64,000 bases of DNA from Bacteroidia bacterium (GTDB taxonomy: Bacteria > Bacteroidota > Bacteroidia > J057 > JADKCL01), in assembly GCA_020635905.1 (NCBI GenBank), contig JACJYV010000005.1, forward strand, positions 372,001-436,000, given 5' to 3'. Shown here piece by piece: positions 16,258-24,157 of the stretch. Below the pieces are notes generated by a model. That model searched no databases and was not told the DNA's origin. It saw nothing but the letters and a program-made list of their open reading frames with translations. Position numbers and translations under genes: made by a program. Position 1 is the first letter of the stretch, and each line of letters begins with the position of its first letter.

Positions 16258-17625
16258 TCAAAATGCGATCACTTTCTCCACTTTCTTTTTGCGGAGGTAG
16301 CCACGGATGATTTGCTGCACGTCGCGGTTGTGGGGGAATGGATGGATGCACTCCTTCAACTGGTCAGGGTCATTATTGAGCATTTGCAGATCGGCATAGC
16401 CCCAGCCGAGGTAGAGGCCGTTTTCAATGCCCACCACGGCGCGCTCGTCGGGATTGCGACCGGCGTCAATGACCAGCATGTTGTGGTGCTCGAATTCAAG
16501 CAGGTCGATGACATTTTTGACCCGCTGGTTGTACTCTTCTACAGTTTCCTCGCCAGCGCAGGCGCCTTTGCACTTGTGGATGTGGTAGTGAAAACAAGGC
16601 CCGGTCGCTTCGTAAAGGCCCAGAAATTTCTGGCAGAGCTCGTATTTTTCGAGCAGATAACGGCTGTAGCTGGTGGCTTCGGCTTTGGTGCCAAAGGTAA
16701 GCAGGGGCACGCCCGTGCGGGTCGAGCGGGCCGGCTGCAGACGCAGGTAGCCATCCATGCCAAACTCGGGATAGAGGCCCCAACCCGAGGAGGAGCGCAG
16801 TTGGGCACGGTTGAAATAGGGCTTGAAACGCTTGATTTCGTCGGATTCCTTGAGCAGGGCCACGAGTTCGCTGCCCGTTTCCTCAAAACCAATGTGGGCG
16901 ATGCTGTTGAGCATGTTGACCGCCTTTTTGTTGGTGTTATTGGCAAGGTGGTTCATGACCCGGGCACGGATATTTTTGGACTTGCCAATGTAAATGAGGT
17001 TGCTGTTTTCGTCGTAGAAATAATAGACCCCGGTGCCTGTGGGCAGGTTTTTCAGCAACTCTTTGGTGATATTGGGGTGGAGGCCGAGTTCGTTGGGATC
17101 GGGAATATCGGGCGGCGGGGTGAAAGTGGGACCGTTGACGGCCAGCAGTTTTTCAAATAATTTGACTGTGGCTTGCGCATCGCCTGCGGCACGGTGGCGG
17201 TTGTTGAGCTCGATACCCAGTTCGCGGCAGAGCTTGCCCAGGCTGTAGGAACGGTGTCCGGGCAGGAGTTTGCGGCTGAGCTTGACCGTGCAGAGTTTGT
17301 CGCGGTTGTAATCAAAACCCAGGCTTTTGAATTCGCTGCGGATGAAATTATAGTCAAATCCTACGTTGTGGGCCACGAAGATGGCTCCTTCGGTGAGCTC
17401 GACAATCTGGCGGGCGAGTTCGTAAAACTTGGGTGCGCCTTTCACCATTTCGTCGGTGATGCCGGTCATTTCGGTGATATAATAGGGTATGCGCCGCTCG
17501 GGATCGACCAGGGAGACCATTTCGCCCACTACTTTCTGACCGTCATGGAGGTAGAGTGCGATCTCGGTGATCTTATCGCTTTGGGTGTTTCCACCGGTCG
17601 TTTCGATGTCGATAATGGCGTACAT
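16258..17625 (-). CDS. DEDDh exonuclease fused to a GIY-YIG (UvrC-like) nuclease
   Basis: 455 residues with two DNA-processing domains. The N-terminal domain (1-165) is a DnaQ-type 3'-5' exonuclease with D6/E8 in IIDIETTG, D91 in HNVGFDYNF, and H144/D149 in HRAAGDAQAT. The C-terminal part has the UvrC-like GIY-YIG nuclease (GVYYFY at 199, LIYIGKSKNIRAR at 211-222). A Cys-containing region follows (FHYHIHKCKGACAGEETVEEY), as in UvrC/Cho proteins. Such fusions are known and are usually annotated as DNA polymerase III epsilon-like/GIY-YIG proteins with a presumed repair role. It is single, divergent from the giant RNA locus on its 5' side. Confidence 0.9.
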   Translation of the reverse strand: MYAIIDIETTGGNTQSDKITEIALYLHDGQKVVGEMVSLVDPERRIPYYITEMTGITDEMVKGAPKFYELARQIVELTEGAIFVAHNVGFDYNFIRSEFKSLGFDYNRDKLCTVKLSRKLLPGHRSYSLGKLCRELGIELNNRHRAAGDAQATVKLFEKLLAVNGPTFTPPPDIPDPNELGLHPNITKELLKNLPTGTGVYYFYDENSNLIYIGKSKNIRARVMNHLANNTNKKAVNMLNSIAHIGFEETGSELVALLKESDEIKRFKPYFNRAQLRSSSGWGLYPEFGMDGYLRLQPARSTRTGVPLLTFGTKAEATSYSRYLLEKYELCQKFLGLYEATGPCFHYHIHKCKGACAGEETVEEYNQRVKNVIDLLEFEHHNMLVIDAGRNPDERAVVGIENGLYLGWGYADLQMLNNDPDQLKECIHPFPHNRDVQQIIRGYLRKKKVEKVIAF

Positions 17626-17950
17626 GCGCGAAAAAACTGGCTTTCAAATTAGAATGAATTGAGGAGGATTTCCAGCGGGGTTATCCACTTTTGGACAGAT
17701 CAAAAAAATTTTTGCAGGGTTTTCGGGGGAATCGAATTCAATATTATCCCAATGTTAAGAGTGGATTTTCTTAAAATTCAGATAATAATGGAATTTTTTA
17801 GAAAATTATTGCGCAAAAATCAGCCTGAAATAGCCTGGGCAAAGATTTTTACGGTTAAGGAGAATGGATTGATAATTAGGGGATTGTAGTTTTAATGTTA
17901 AGCGAATGTTAACACTTATCAACAAGCATAAGATTATAAAGTTAATAACT
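17626..17950. other. AT-rich gene-free leader region
   Basis: About 325 bases between the exonuclease start and the RNA promoter. The sequence is rich in A/T runs (for example AAAAAAATTTTT at 17702) and contains no frame with protein character and no clear repeat. It probably carries the promoters for the divergent exonuclease gene and upstream elements for the RNA gene. Confidence 0.5.
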
Positions 17951-17977
17951 TTTGAGAAAAAAGCAAAAATAAATTTG
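17951..17977 (+). promoter_or_regulatory. Candidate promoter of the structured RNA
   Basis: TAAATTTG (17970-17977) is a full match to the Bacteroidota -7 consensus TAnnTTTG. A TTTG lies upstream at 17951-17954, but the 15-base spacer is shorter than the usual ~19. The start of transcription would fall near 17984, just before the first hairpins. Confidence 0.45.
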
Positions 17978-17983
17978 GTGGTC

Positions 17984-19733
17984 TCAAAAAACCCTCCCAT
18001 CTTTGTGTCGTTGAGCGGATGACATACACGGTTCCGCTACCACAACCGAAAGGTTCTCTGGCATGTTGATTTGCAAATGAAGGAAAGGGGAAGTCGCTTG
18101 CGGCGACCCGGATTGAGAATCCGCAAGGAACAGAAGTTTGCGAGTCGGTAAAACGGCAGTTTCGGACTGCAGTTTGAGTGTCACGATCTGAGGTTGGATT
18201 CTTTGAAAGATGAATAAAGTTCATCAGTAAAGATGAGGCCGCCCCCGCCCGCAAGGGACTCTTCGGAGGAAGGGAGCACAAGGCAGCATGATCCGGAAAG
18301 GATGCGGGAATGTCTGGCGAAAGCCAGGGTGTCGCGCAGGAATTTCAGGGCTCGCGGGTGCCGAACCCGCTGGTTGGATCAGAAAGCCAGAATGCCAATC
18401 GCCGGATTTTGGAAATCTCAGCTAACCCTGAGAAAGAAAAAGCCCGGGACGATAGTCGGTCGGTAATACAGTCAGGTTCTTTGTCATGCAATTCCGAATT
18501 GCAGCCGGGTTGATCTTCGGGTCAGCCACAAGCCAAAAGGGTGACCTTGCGGAGTGTCAAGGCAGCAGTCCTCCTCCAGTGAAAGCTGGTTGCAGGAGAT
18601 TCGGAAAAAATCAGAGTCAGTTCTCTCAGAACGGCCGTCACCAGCGGCAGGTGGAGAGAAAATTTGGCCCCGCCCGCAAGGGATTTCAGCTTGCTGAAAT
18701 AAAAGGGACTTGTCTTTCAACGGCTCGCGTGCATCCACAGTGAAGGAATGCAATCCCGCCAGGATTGTGTTTGTAACCCGCAAGGGCAGAAACTGCAGGA
18801 TCAGAAACCAGGGTTTTTCTTCGGAAAAGTTCAGGCAGAGCGAAAACGGGAAGGTAAGAGAAGCAGAAAGGCGGTTCGCTGCCCCCATGCAGAAGTCAAA
18901 ATGCCTGGCAAGCAGGATTCTGAGGAGTATGTCCACCCCTGGTGCTGACTTACTTTTCCCGGCCACGGTTGGGACGCGCTTCGGGCGCAAAAGGTAAGAA
19001 GGCTCTGCTACGGATTCGTCCGGAACAGAAAAAGCCAGCGGATTGTGACCCTGTTTTCAGGGTGCGGGGGTAACCCCAAACCTGGAAAGCAATGGCTGCC
19101 GGAAACGGCAGGCTCCTGATCAGTTGGCACTAAATGCGAATTGATTGGCTGATTCTTCGGAAAAAGCCATACAGGACGGATTCAGTCGGTCACGGCCCCG
19201 GACTGACGCTTTTCGAAGCGGATGTTTGCGGAGATTTCACCCCCGGGTGAAAAAAACGAAAGCCGTAACCGCGAAGGTGCAAATCGCGAAAGGTCCCGAT
19301 CCGTCGGGAATGAAACCCGCAAGGGCAAAGCGGCCACTTCACCTTCAGCAAATTCACTTCGGAGGGTTTGCAGGTCAGCAGGTTGGTGAGTTTGAAGCTT
19401 TGGAACAGCGGCTTGCCGCGGAGACAAAGTTGAAGCCAGGGTACTGAGTGGAATGCTTTGATCCCGGTAACACCGGGTAGGTGTCTGGAAATGATGCAAA
19501 AGACTGGCGCGGGCAACCGCAAAGGTTGAAATCCTTCGGGACAAACCCATCATGGAAAGAGAGCCTTGAGGCCCACGGGCTCAAAGGTTAAAACCAGTCA
19601 AAGCAAAAATCCGGAAAATGTTCGAAAACATTTAACCGGTCCGGTTTGTAAAAAACTCAACCTTCTTCTTAAAACTACGGTTTGAGAAGTCGCGACGGGA
19701 ATCATTTCGAAAGAAGTGGTTCCCGTTTTTTTT
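17984..19733 (+). ncRNA. Giant structured non-coding RNA, family not recognised
   Basis: About 1,750 bases with no believable protein on either strand but dense in short perfect hairpins; I verified 33 by eye, plus the terminator. Many are capped by stable tetraloops: CTGGC-GAAA-GCCAG (18314), CTGCCG-GAAA-CGGCAG (19096), CGCTT-TTCG-AAGCG (19207), CTC-TTCG-GAG (18259), GGGG-GTAA-CCCC (19066). The hairpin CCC-GCAA-GGG occurs four times (18248, 18673, 18777, 19316), twice inside the same 16-base context. The + strand is fixed by the terminator and by the TAAATTTG promoter element. Bases 17982-17988 (TCTCAAA) are complementary to 19681-19687 (TTTGAGA), so the ends could close the molecule. It lies between divergent and convergent unrelated genes. 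It does not show the signatures of rRNA, tmRNA, RNase P RNA, or group I/II introns that I know. Its size and folding resemble the giant RNA classes (GOLLD, ROOL, OLE) without my being able to assign it to one. The 5' end is uncertain by tens of bases. Confidence 0.75.
19695..19733 (+). terminator. Strong intrinsic terminator of the structured RNA
   Basis: A 14-bp stem with two G-T pairs, opening ACGGGAATCATTTC (19695-19708), loop GAAA, closing GAAGTGGTTCCCGT (19713-19726), followed by eight T on the plus strand. It lies just downstream of the stop of the convergent radical SAM gene. Confidence 0.9.
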
Positions 19734-19752
19734 GTGCTAAAATTTTGAAAAA

Positions 19753-21306
19753 TCAGGATTTTCCCACTTTGACCGCTTCCAGTAATTCGGGTTTTTCCCG
19801 TTTGGCGCGGATCATTTCGTCGCGCTGAATGTCCTTCCACTCCTGGAAGGCAGTAACCATTTCACTGATTTTCACAGGGCCGGGACTGTTGATCATGGTT
19901 TCATAATCGGCTGGTTTCTTCTGGAAATCAGCCAGCTTCTTTTTCCCGGAAAATACTTTTTTCAATACGGCCCAGGCGCCCCAACGGTATTCCCAGACAA
20001 ATTTCACAAAATCCATGAAACGTCCATTGCGCAGAAAGACTGAGGCGTAGGCAATCAGTTGAAATTTTTCGATCTGGCGGCGGCTGAGGTTGGCAAATTC
20101 CATGGCGCCCCCGATCTGCTTGTTGTACTCGTCCCAGTCGGTGGTGAGCAGGCGGTAACCGCCCTTGCCTTCGGCGGCCAGGGAGGCAATCTCCGTACCC
20201 GGATAGGGAGTCATCAACCCAAACATGGGCAAATGCGGGTTGGTTTTGACCGCCATGCGAATGGTTTCTTTGAGGGAATTTTCTGTCTCGTTGGGATGAC
20301 CGAACAGGAAAAACATGCCCGTGGTCACACCTGCGCGACGGGAGGCATTGACGGCATCCATGATCATGGTGAAATTGGTGCCCTTGCCCATGCTTTTCAG
20401 CTTGCTTTCGTCCCCGGTCTCGACCCCCATTTCCACCCGGGTGACTTTGGCCTCCTTCATCTTTTTGAGCAGGGCAAAGTCCACATATTTGACGTGGGTC
20501 TGCACGTCCCAGGAAGTGCGGTCGCCCACCCGGTGGGCAATCATCAGATCGAGCAGGTCGTGAGTGCGTTTCATGTCCACGCTGAAGAGCTCATCCCCAA
20601 AGGAAATGCGTTTGGGATGGTATTTCTCAATCAGCAATTCAATTTCTTCCAGCACATTTTCCACGCTGCGCTTGCGGGCCACCCGCCCATTGGGATTCAT
20701 GCAAAACTGGCAGTCAAAAGGGCAGCCACGAATGGTCTGAATAAAGTAGGTTTCCGCAGGCGGCATGAGATCCCAGGCTGGAAAAGGCAGGGAATTTTGG
20801 TCAAGAATGCGGGGTCTGGCCTGGGTTTGGCGAATTTCTTCTCCTTCCCTGAAAACAATTCCTGCAACCTGATTCAGCTCGCCTCCACTTTGCAGGGTTT
20901 CGCACAGTTTATGAAAAGTTTCCTCCCCCTCTCCCACCACACCCAGATCAAAGGAGGGAAATTCGGCCAGGGTCTGTACGGGAATGGAAGTGACATGTAC
21001 CCCGCCGATCACCGTGATGATTTTGGGAAAATCTCTTTTAATCAGGGCAGCCTGGTAGGCGGCAGGCTTGATCTCGTTGGTGTAGGCAGTAAAGCCCACC
21101 AGATCGGGTTGCCAGTCCCGCACTTTTTCCAGCACCTGAACGAAGTTCAGGCGCTCGAATTTGGCATCAAGGATGCGAATTTCATATCCGGGAAACTGGC
21201 GCAGCCAGGCTGCGACATAGGCCAGCCCCACCCGGCCAAAGTCGGGGGTGTCATACCAGGGTTCGAAAACCGCCAGCACAGGGGGATTGATCAGAAGAAT
21301 TCTCAT
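19753..21306 (-). CDS. B12-binding domain radical SAM protein
   Basis: 517 residues. The N-terminal cobalamin-binding Rossmann domain (1-145; RILLINPP, GGVHVTSIP, GVVGEGEETF) is followed by a radical SAM barrel with the [4Fe-4S] ligands C195, C199 and C202 in RGCPFDCQFC (the CxxxCxxC motif). The 3' part (about 400-517) is helical and rich in Lys. Such enzymes catalyse methyl transfers or ring changes on complex natural products and lipids, and many are found in surface-polysaccharide loci. The divergent neighbour makes an amidotransferase for amino sugars, so a role in surface-glycan or lipid modification is inferred. It could also be a distant member of the hopanoid or methyltransferase classes. 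Confidence 0.85.
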   Translation of the reverse strand: MRILLINPPVLAVFEPWYDTPDFGRVGLAYVAAWLRQFPGYEIRILDAKFERLNFVQVLEKVRDWQPDLVGFTAYTNEIKPAAYQAALIKRDFPKIITVIGGVHVTSIPVQTLAEFPSFDLGVVGEGEETFHKLCETLQSGGELNQVAGIVFREGEEIRQTQARPRILDQNSLPFPAWDLMPPAETYFIQTIRGCPFDCQFCMNPNGRVARKRSVENVLEEIELLIEKYHPKRISFGDELFSVDMKRTHDLLDLMIAHRVGDRTSWDVQTHVKYVDFALLKKMKEAKVTRVEMGVETGDESKLKSMGKGTNFTMIMDAVNASRRAGVTTGMFFLFGHPNETENSLKETIRMAVKTNPHLPMFGLMTPYPGTEIASLAAEGKGGYRLLTTDWDEYNKQIGGAMEFANLSRRQIEKFQLIAYASVFLRNGRFMDFVKFVWEYRWGAWAVLKKVFSGKKKLADFQKKPADYETMINSPGPVKISEMVTAFQEWKDIQRDEMIRAKREKPELLEAVKVGKS

Positions 21307-21459
21307 AACTGAACCTGATTAAAATTACGAACTCCCCCCTTCTCTTCCAATTCCATAATCTATGAGTTGGTATCGCATAGGTCTCTGAGGGACCCGAACA
21401 CCTCTCAAAGCGCAGGTTGTCCTTTGAGATTTACGCCCATTCCCCTAACTTCGAATCCC

Positions 21460-22674
21460 ATGTCAACTGTGATCATCAACGGAATCCCGCGAGAAATGGA
21501 GTATCAGCGTTGCACCCGCTGCATCCAGGATTCTTCTGTGCCGGGCATTTCATTTGACGAAAAGGGAGAATGCAATTACTGCAGTTTTCACGACCGCATG
21601 TGCGAACATTTCCCCAACGATGAACGCGGCGCCCAGGCTTTGCAAAAAATGGTGGATCGCATCAAAAAGGCAGGCAAGGGCAGGAAATACGATTGTGTGA
21701 TTGGGGTAAGCGGCGGACGTGACAGCTCTTTTCTCTGGCACCTGGCGGTGAAGGAATGGGGCCTGCGGCCGCTGGCCCTGCATTTCAACGACGGATTCGA
21801 CAATCCTGACGCGGGGGAAAACATGATGTTCATGCAGAAAAAGCTGAAGGAATTTGGCTCGGATTTTCGCACTTATACCTCCCCCTACCCCGAATCACGC
21901 GACCTGAAAATCACGGAGTTGAAGGCTTCCACGCCCCAACTGAATACGGGCACGGACATTGGCATTGCAGCTTCTCTCTACCATGCAGCGGCCGTCAACG
22001 GGGTGAAGTACATTCTCTTTGGACAATCTTTTCGCACGGAAGGGATCAAACCACTTTCCTGGGCCTATTTTGACGGGGATTATTTGCGAACCGTGCACAA
22101 GCTGTTTGGCGAAATTCCCCTCAGCCCACGCAAAAAAACGGAAGATACGTTTCCTGGCTATCATCTGGGAGTGAAGGAACTGGCTTATTACGCCATGGTC
22201 AAGGGGGTAAAGGTGGTGGCTCCTTTGTATAATTACCCATATGTGCGAAAACAGGCGGAGGAAATTCTCAAACGCGAATACAACTGGGTTTATCCGGGCG
22301 CACATTACTACGACGACCTTTACTGGGCCCTGATCAACGTGGTGCACCGCAAGAAATTTAATGTGGACCTGCGCCTGAATTCCTATTCTGCCCTGGTGAG
22401 GGATGGTCAAATGGACCGGGATGAGGCAATTGAATCTGTGGGGAAAATTTACGCCATTGAGGACCCGGACGTGATTCGGCTTTGCATCAAGCGCCTGCAA
22501 CTGAAGCAGGAGGATTTTGATGCATTCATGGAAATCCCCCCCAAAACTTTTATGGCTTATCCCAACAGCTACAAACTGCTTCGCACTTTCAAATGGGGCG
22601 TTTGGCTGGTTACTCAACTGGGATTTTTGCCGCGGGTGGTGTACGACAAATATTTCACCATTCCCCCCTACTGA
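21460..22674 (+). CDS. N-acetyl sugar amidotransferase (PseA/WbpG-like)
   Basis: 404 residues from the ATG at 21460 (MSTVIINGIPREMEYQRC); an in-frame upstream ATG at 21367 adds a non-conserved leader, so I prefer the shorter form. The ATP-PPase loop is seen in GVSGGRDSS (residues 82-90). Zinc-ribbon Cys pairs C18/C21 and C38/C41 (CTRC...CNYC) precede it. Homologues (WbpG, PseA) use ammonia from a glutaminase to convert an acetamido group into an acetamidino group on nucleotide-linked sugars for O-antigen or flagellin. The matching glutamine amidotransferase (HisH-like) and cyclase (HisF-like) are not in this window. Surface-glycan synthesis is inferred, with the nucleotide-sugar dehydrogenase next to it. 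Confidence 0.85.
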   Translation: MSTVIINGIPREMEYQRCTRCIQDSSVPGISFDEKGECNYCSFHDRMCEHFPNDERGAQALQKMVDRIKKAGKGRKYDCVIGVSGGRDSSFLWHLAVKEWGLRPLALHFNDGFDNPDAGENMMFMQKKLKEFGSDFRTYTSPYPESRDLKITELKASTPQLNTGTDIGIAASLYHAAAVNGVKYILFGQSFRTEGIKPLSWAYFDGDYLRTVHKLFGEIPLSPRKKTEDTFPGYHLGVKELAYYAMVKGVKVVAPLYNYPYVRKQAEEILKREYNWVYPGAHYYDDLYWALINVVHRKKFNVDLRLNSYSALVRDGQMDRDEAIESVGKIYAIEDPDVIRLCIKRLQLKQEDFDAFMEIPPKTFMAYPNSYKLLRTFKWGVWLVTQLGFLPRVVYDKYFTIPPY

Positions 22675-22714
22675 CAGGGAATTGAGTTAAAATTCATCAA
22701 AAATCGTCTTGAAA

Positions 22715-24082
22715 TCAGATATTACTGCCCAGCAGACGGATATTTTCGCGTCCCTCGCGGATGCCTGAGGTAACGTTGCGGGTATCCACGATGGAGCGTG
22801 AGTTTTTGTGAATCATTTCCACATCAAAGAGGTCATGATCGGTAACCACTACTACCACGTTATAGGATTGCAGCTTTTCGGGAGTCAGATCGACCGACCT
22901 AAAGGTCATTTTATCCACCTGGTACTCAGGCACCCACGGATCTGTGTAATCCAGTTCCTTGACCCCGGCATTTTTCAGCAGGCGCATGATGGGCTCGGCG
23001 GGTGAATGACGGAGGTCTTTTACGTTTTTCTTGAAAGCCACGCCCAAAATCAGGATTTTGGCGTCTTTGAGGGCGATAGGCTGGTGCGCCACCTGCTGCA
23101 GCACCATGTTGACCACATGGTAGGGCATGCTCTCGTTGACGTTGGCAGAGAGGGTGATGAAACGGGTCTCGAAATCGTAGGCCCGGGCCAGCCAGGAAAG
23201 GTAATAGGGGTCGATGGGGATGCAGTGACCACCAATACCGGGACCAGGGGTGAATTTCATGTAGCCAAACGGCTTGGTGGAGGCGGCTTCGATCACTTCC
23301 CACACGTCAATGCCGGGCATGCGCTCGCACAACATGGCAATTTCATTGACCAGAGCAATGTTCACGCTGCGGAAAATATTTTCCAGCAGTTTTTCGAGCT
23401 CGGCAATTTTGGGATTGGATACCAGCCAGATATTTTCAATGATCTGCTTATTGGCCAGCGCAGCCAGATAAGTGCTTTCTTTGTCAATTCCACCAATCAC
23501 GATGGGGGTGTTACCCGTGTGGTAAACTTTATTTCCGGGATCTACCCGCTCAGGGCTAAAGGCCAGGAAAAAGTCTTTTCCAGCCACCAATCCGCTTTTT
23601 TCGAGTTGGGGACGGAGGTAATCCTCGGTGGTGCCAGGGAAAGTGGTGCTTTTAAGGATCACCAGTTGTCCGGGCTGCAGGGATTTGGAAGTTTCAAACC
23701 CAGAGTTCAGGATGTAGCTGATGTCTGGCTCTTTATTTTCATTGAAAGGGGTGGGAACAGCAATGAAAATCACATTGGCGCCAGCCAGAACGGCAAAATC
23801 AGTAGAAGCAGCCAAAAGTCCTTTTTTGACCACCTCCGCAATTTCCGCATCGTCCAGATCCTCAATGTAGTTGCGGCCAGCCTGCAGGTCATTTACCTTG
23901 CGGGAATCCACGTCCACACCCAAAACTTTAAAACCATTTTTGGCATATTCGAGCGCAATGGGCAATCCCACATACCCCAATCCCACAACCCCGATTACGG
24001 CGGATTTACTGGTAATTGATTCGGCAAGATTTTTGGCGAGCGCCCCGAGCTCAGGCTTTTGATTTACGTTGAATAAGTCCAT
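22715..24082 (-). CDS. Nucleotide-sugar dehydrogenase (UDP-ManNAc/GlcNAc 6-dehydrogenase type)
   Basis: 455 residues. The NAD-binding loop GVVGLGYVGLP lies at residues 31-41. The catalytic Cys C287 is in GIGGHCIPIDPYY. Further conserved parts are STTFPGTTED, FSPERVDPG, and LGVAFKKNVKDLRHSPA. The enzyme oxidises the C6 hydroxyl of a nucleotide sugar twice to a uronic acid using two NAD+, in the cytosol. It resembles WbpA/WecC more than the UDP-glucose dehydrogenase branch (the GKVYHTGNTP-like insertion is suggestive), but the substrate cannot be fixed from sequence. It faces the amidotransferase gene tail to tail (40-base gap). A TATATTTG element upstream may be its -7 promoter element. Confidence 0.9.
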   Translation of the reverse strand: MDLFNVNQKPELGALAKNLAESITSKSAVIGVVGLGYVGLPIALEYAKNGFKVLGVDVDSRKVNDLQAGRNYIEDLDDAEIAEVVKKGLLAASTDFAVLAGANVIFIAVPTPFNENKEPDISYILNSGFETSKSLQPGQLVILKSTTFPGTTEDYLRPQLEKSGLVAGKDFFLAFSPERVDPGNKVYHTGNTPIVIGGIDKESTYLAALANKQIIENIWLVSNPKIAELEKLLENIFRSVNIALVNEIAMLCERMPGIDVWEVIEAASTKPFGYMKFTPGPGIGGHCIPIDPYYLSWLARAYDFETRFITLSANVNESMPYHVVNMVLQQVAHQPIALKDAKILILGVAFKKNVKDLRHSPAEPIMRLLKNAGVKELDYTDPWVPEYQVDKMTFRSVDLTPEKLQSYNVVVVVTDHDLFDVEMIHKNSRSIVDTRNVTSGIREGRENIRLLGSNI

Positions 24083-24103
24083 TCAATGATTTTTTTGAAA
24101 GGG

Positions 24104-24111
24104 CAAATATA
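24104..24111 (-). promoter_or_regulatory. Possible -7 element upstream of the nucleotide-sugar dehydrogenase
   Basis: Read on the minus strand this is TATATTTG, a full match to TAnnTTTG, 22 bases before the ATG. No good -33 TTTG is found at the expected distance, so confidence is limited. Confidence 0.35.
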
Positions 24112-24157
24112 GGAATTAATCGGAAAAGGGGGTAGCAATTCGGGGAATGCCTGTGGA

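Noticed and set aside
18240..18340. Possible RNase P RNA (a GGAGGAAGGGAGC stretch with CTGGCGAAAGCCAGG resembles parts of rnpB).
   Set aside because: The invariant GAGGAAAGTCC and the 3' partner sequences are missing and the locus is about four times too long. A covariance search should still be run.
18484..18990. A 168-codon minus-strand frame and several shorter ones inside the giant RNA.
   Set aside because: They follow from the hairpin-rich, stop-poor composition. Amino-acid order looks random and both strands show equal frames, and the terminator and promoter point to the plus strand.
17984..19733. Group I or II intron, tmRNA or rRNA fragment.
   Set aside because: I find no domain V hairpin, no tRNA-like end with GTTCGA, and no conserved rRNA words, and no maturase or host gene is interrupted.
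20059..21312. A 417-codon plus-strand frame opposite the radical SAM gene.
   Set aside because: Shadow of the gene; no domain, and the minus strand has the CxxxCxxC motif and cobalamin domain.
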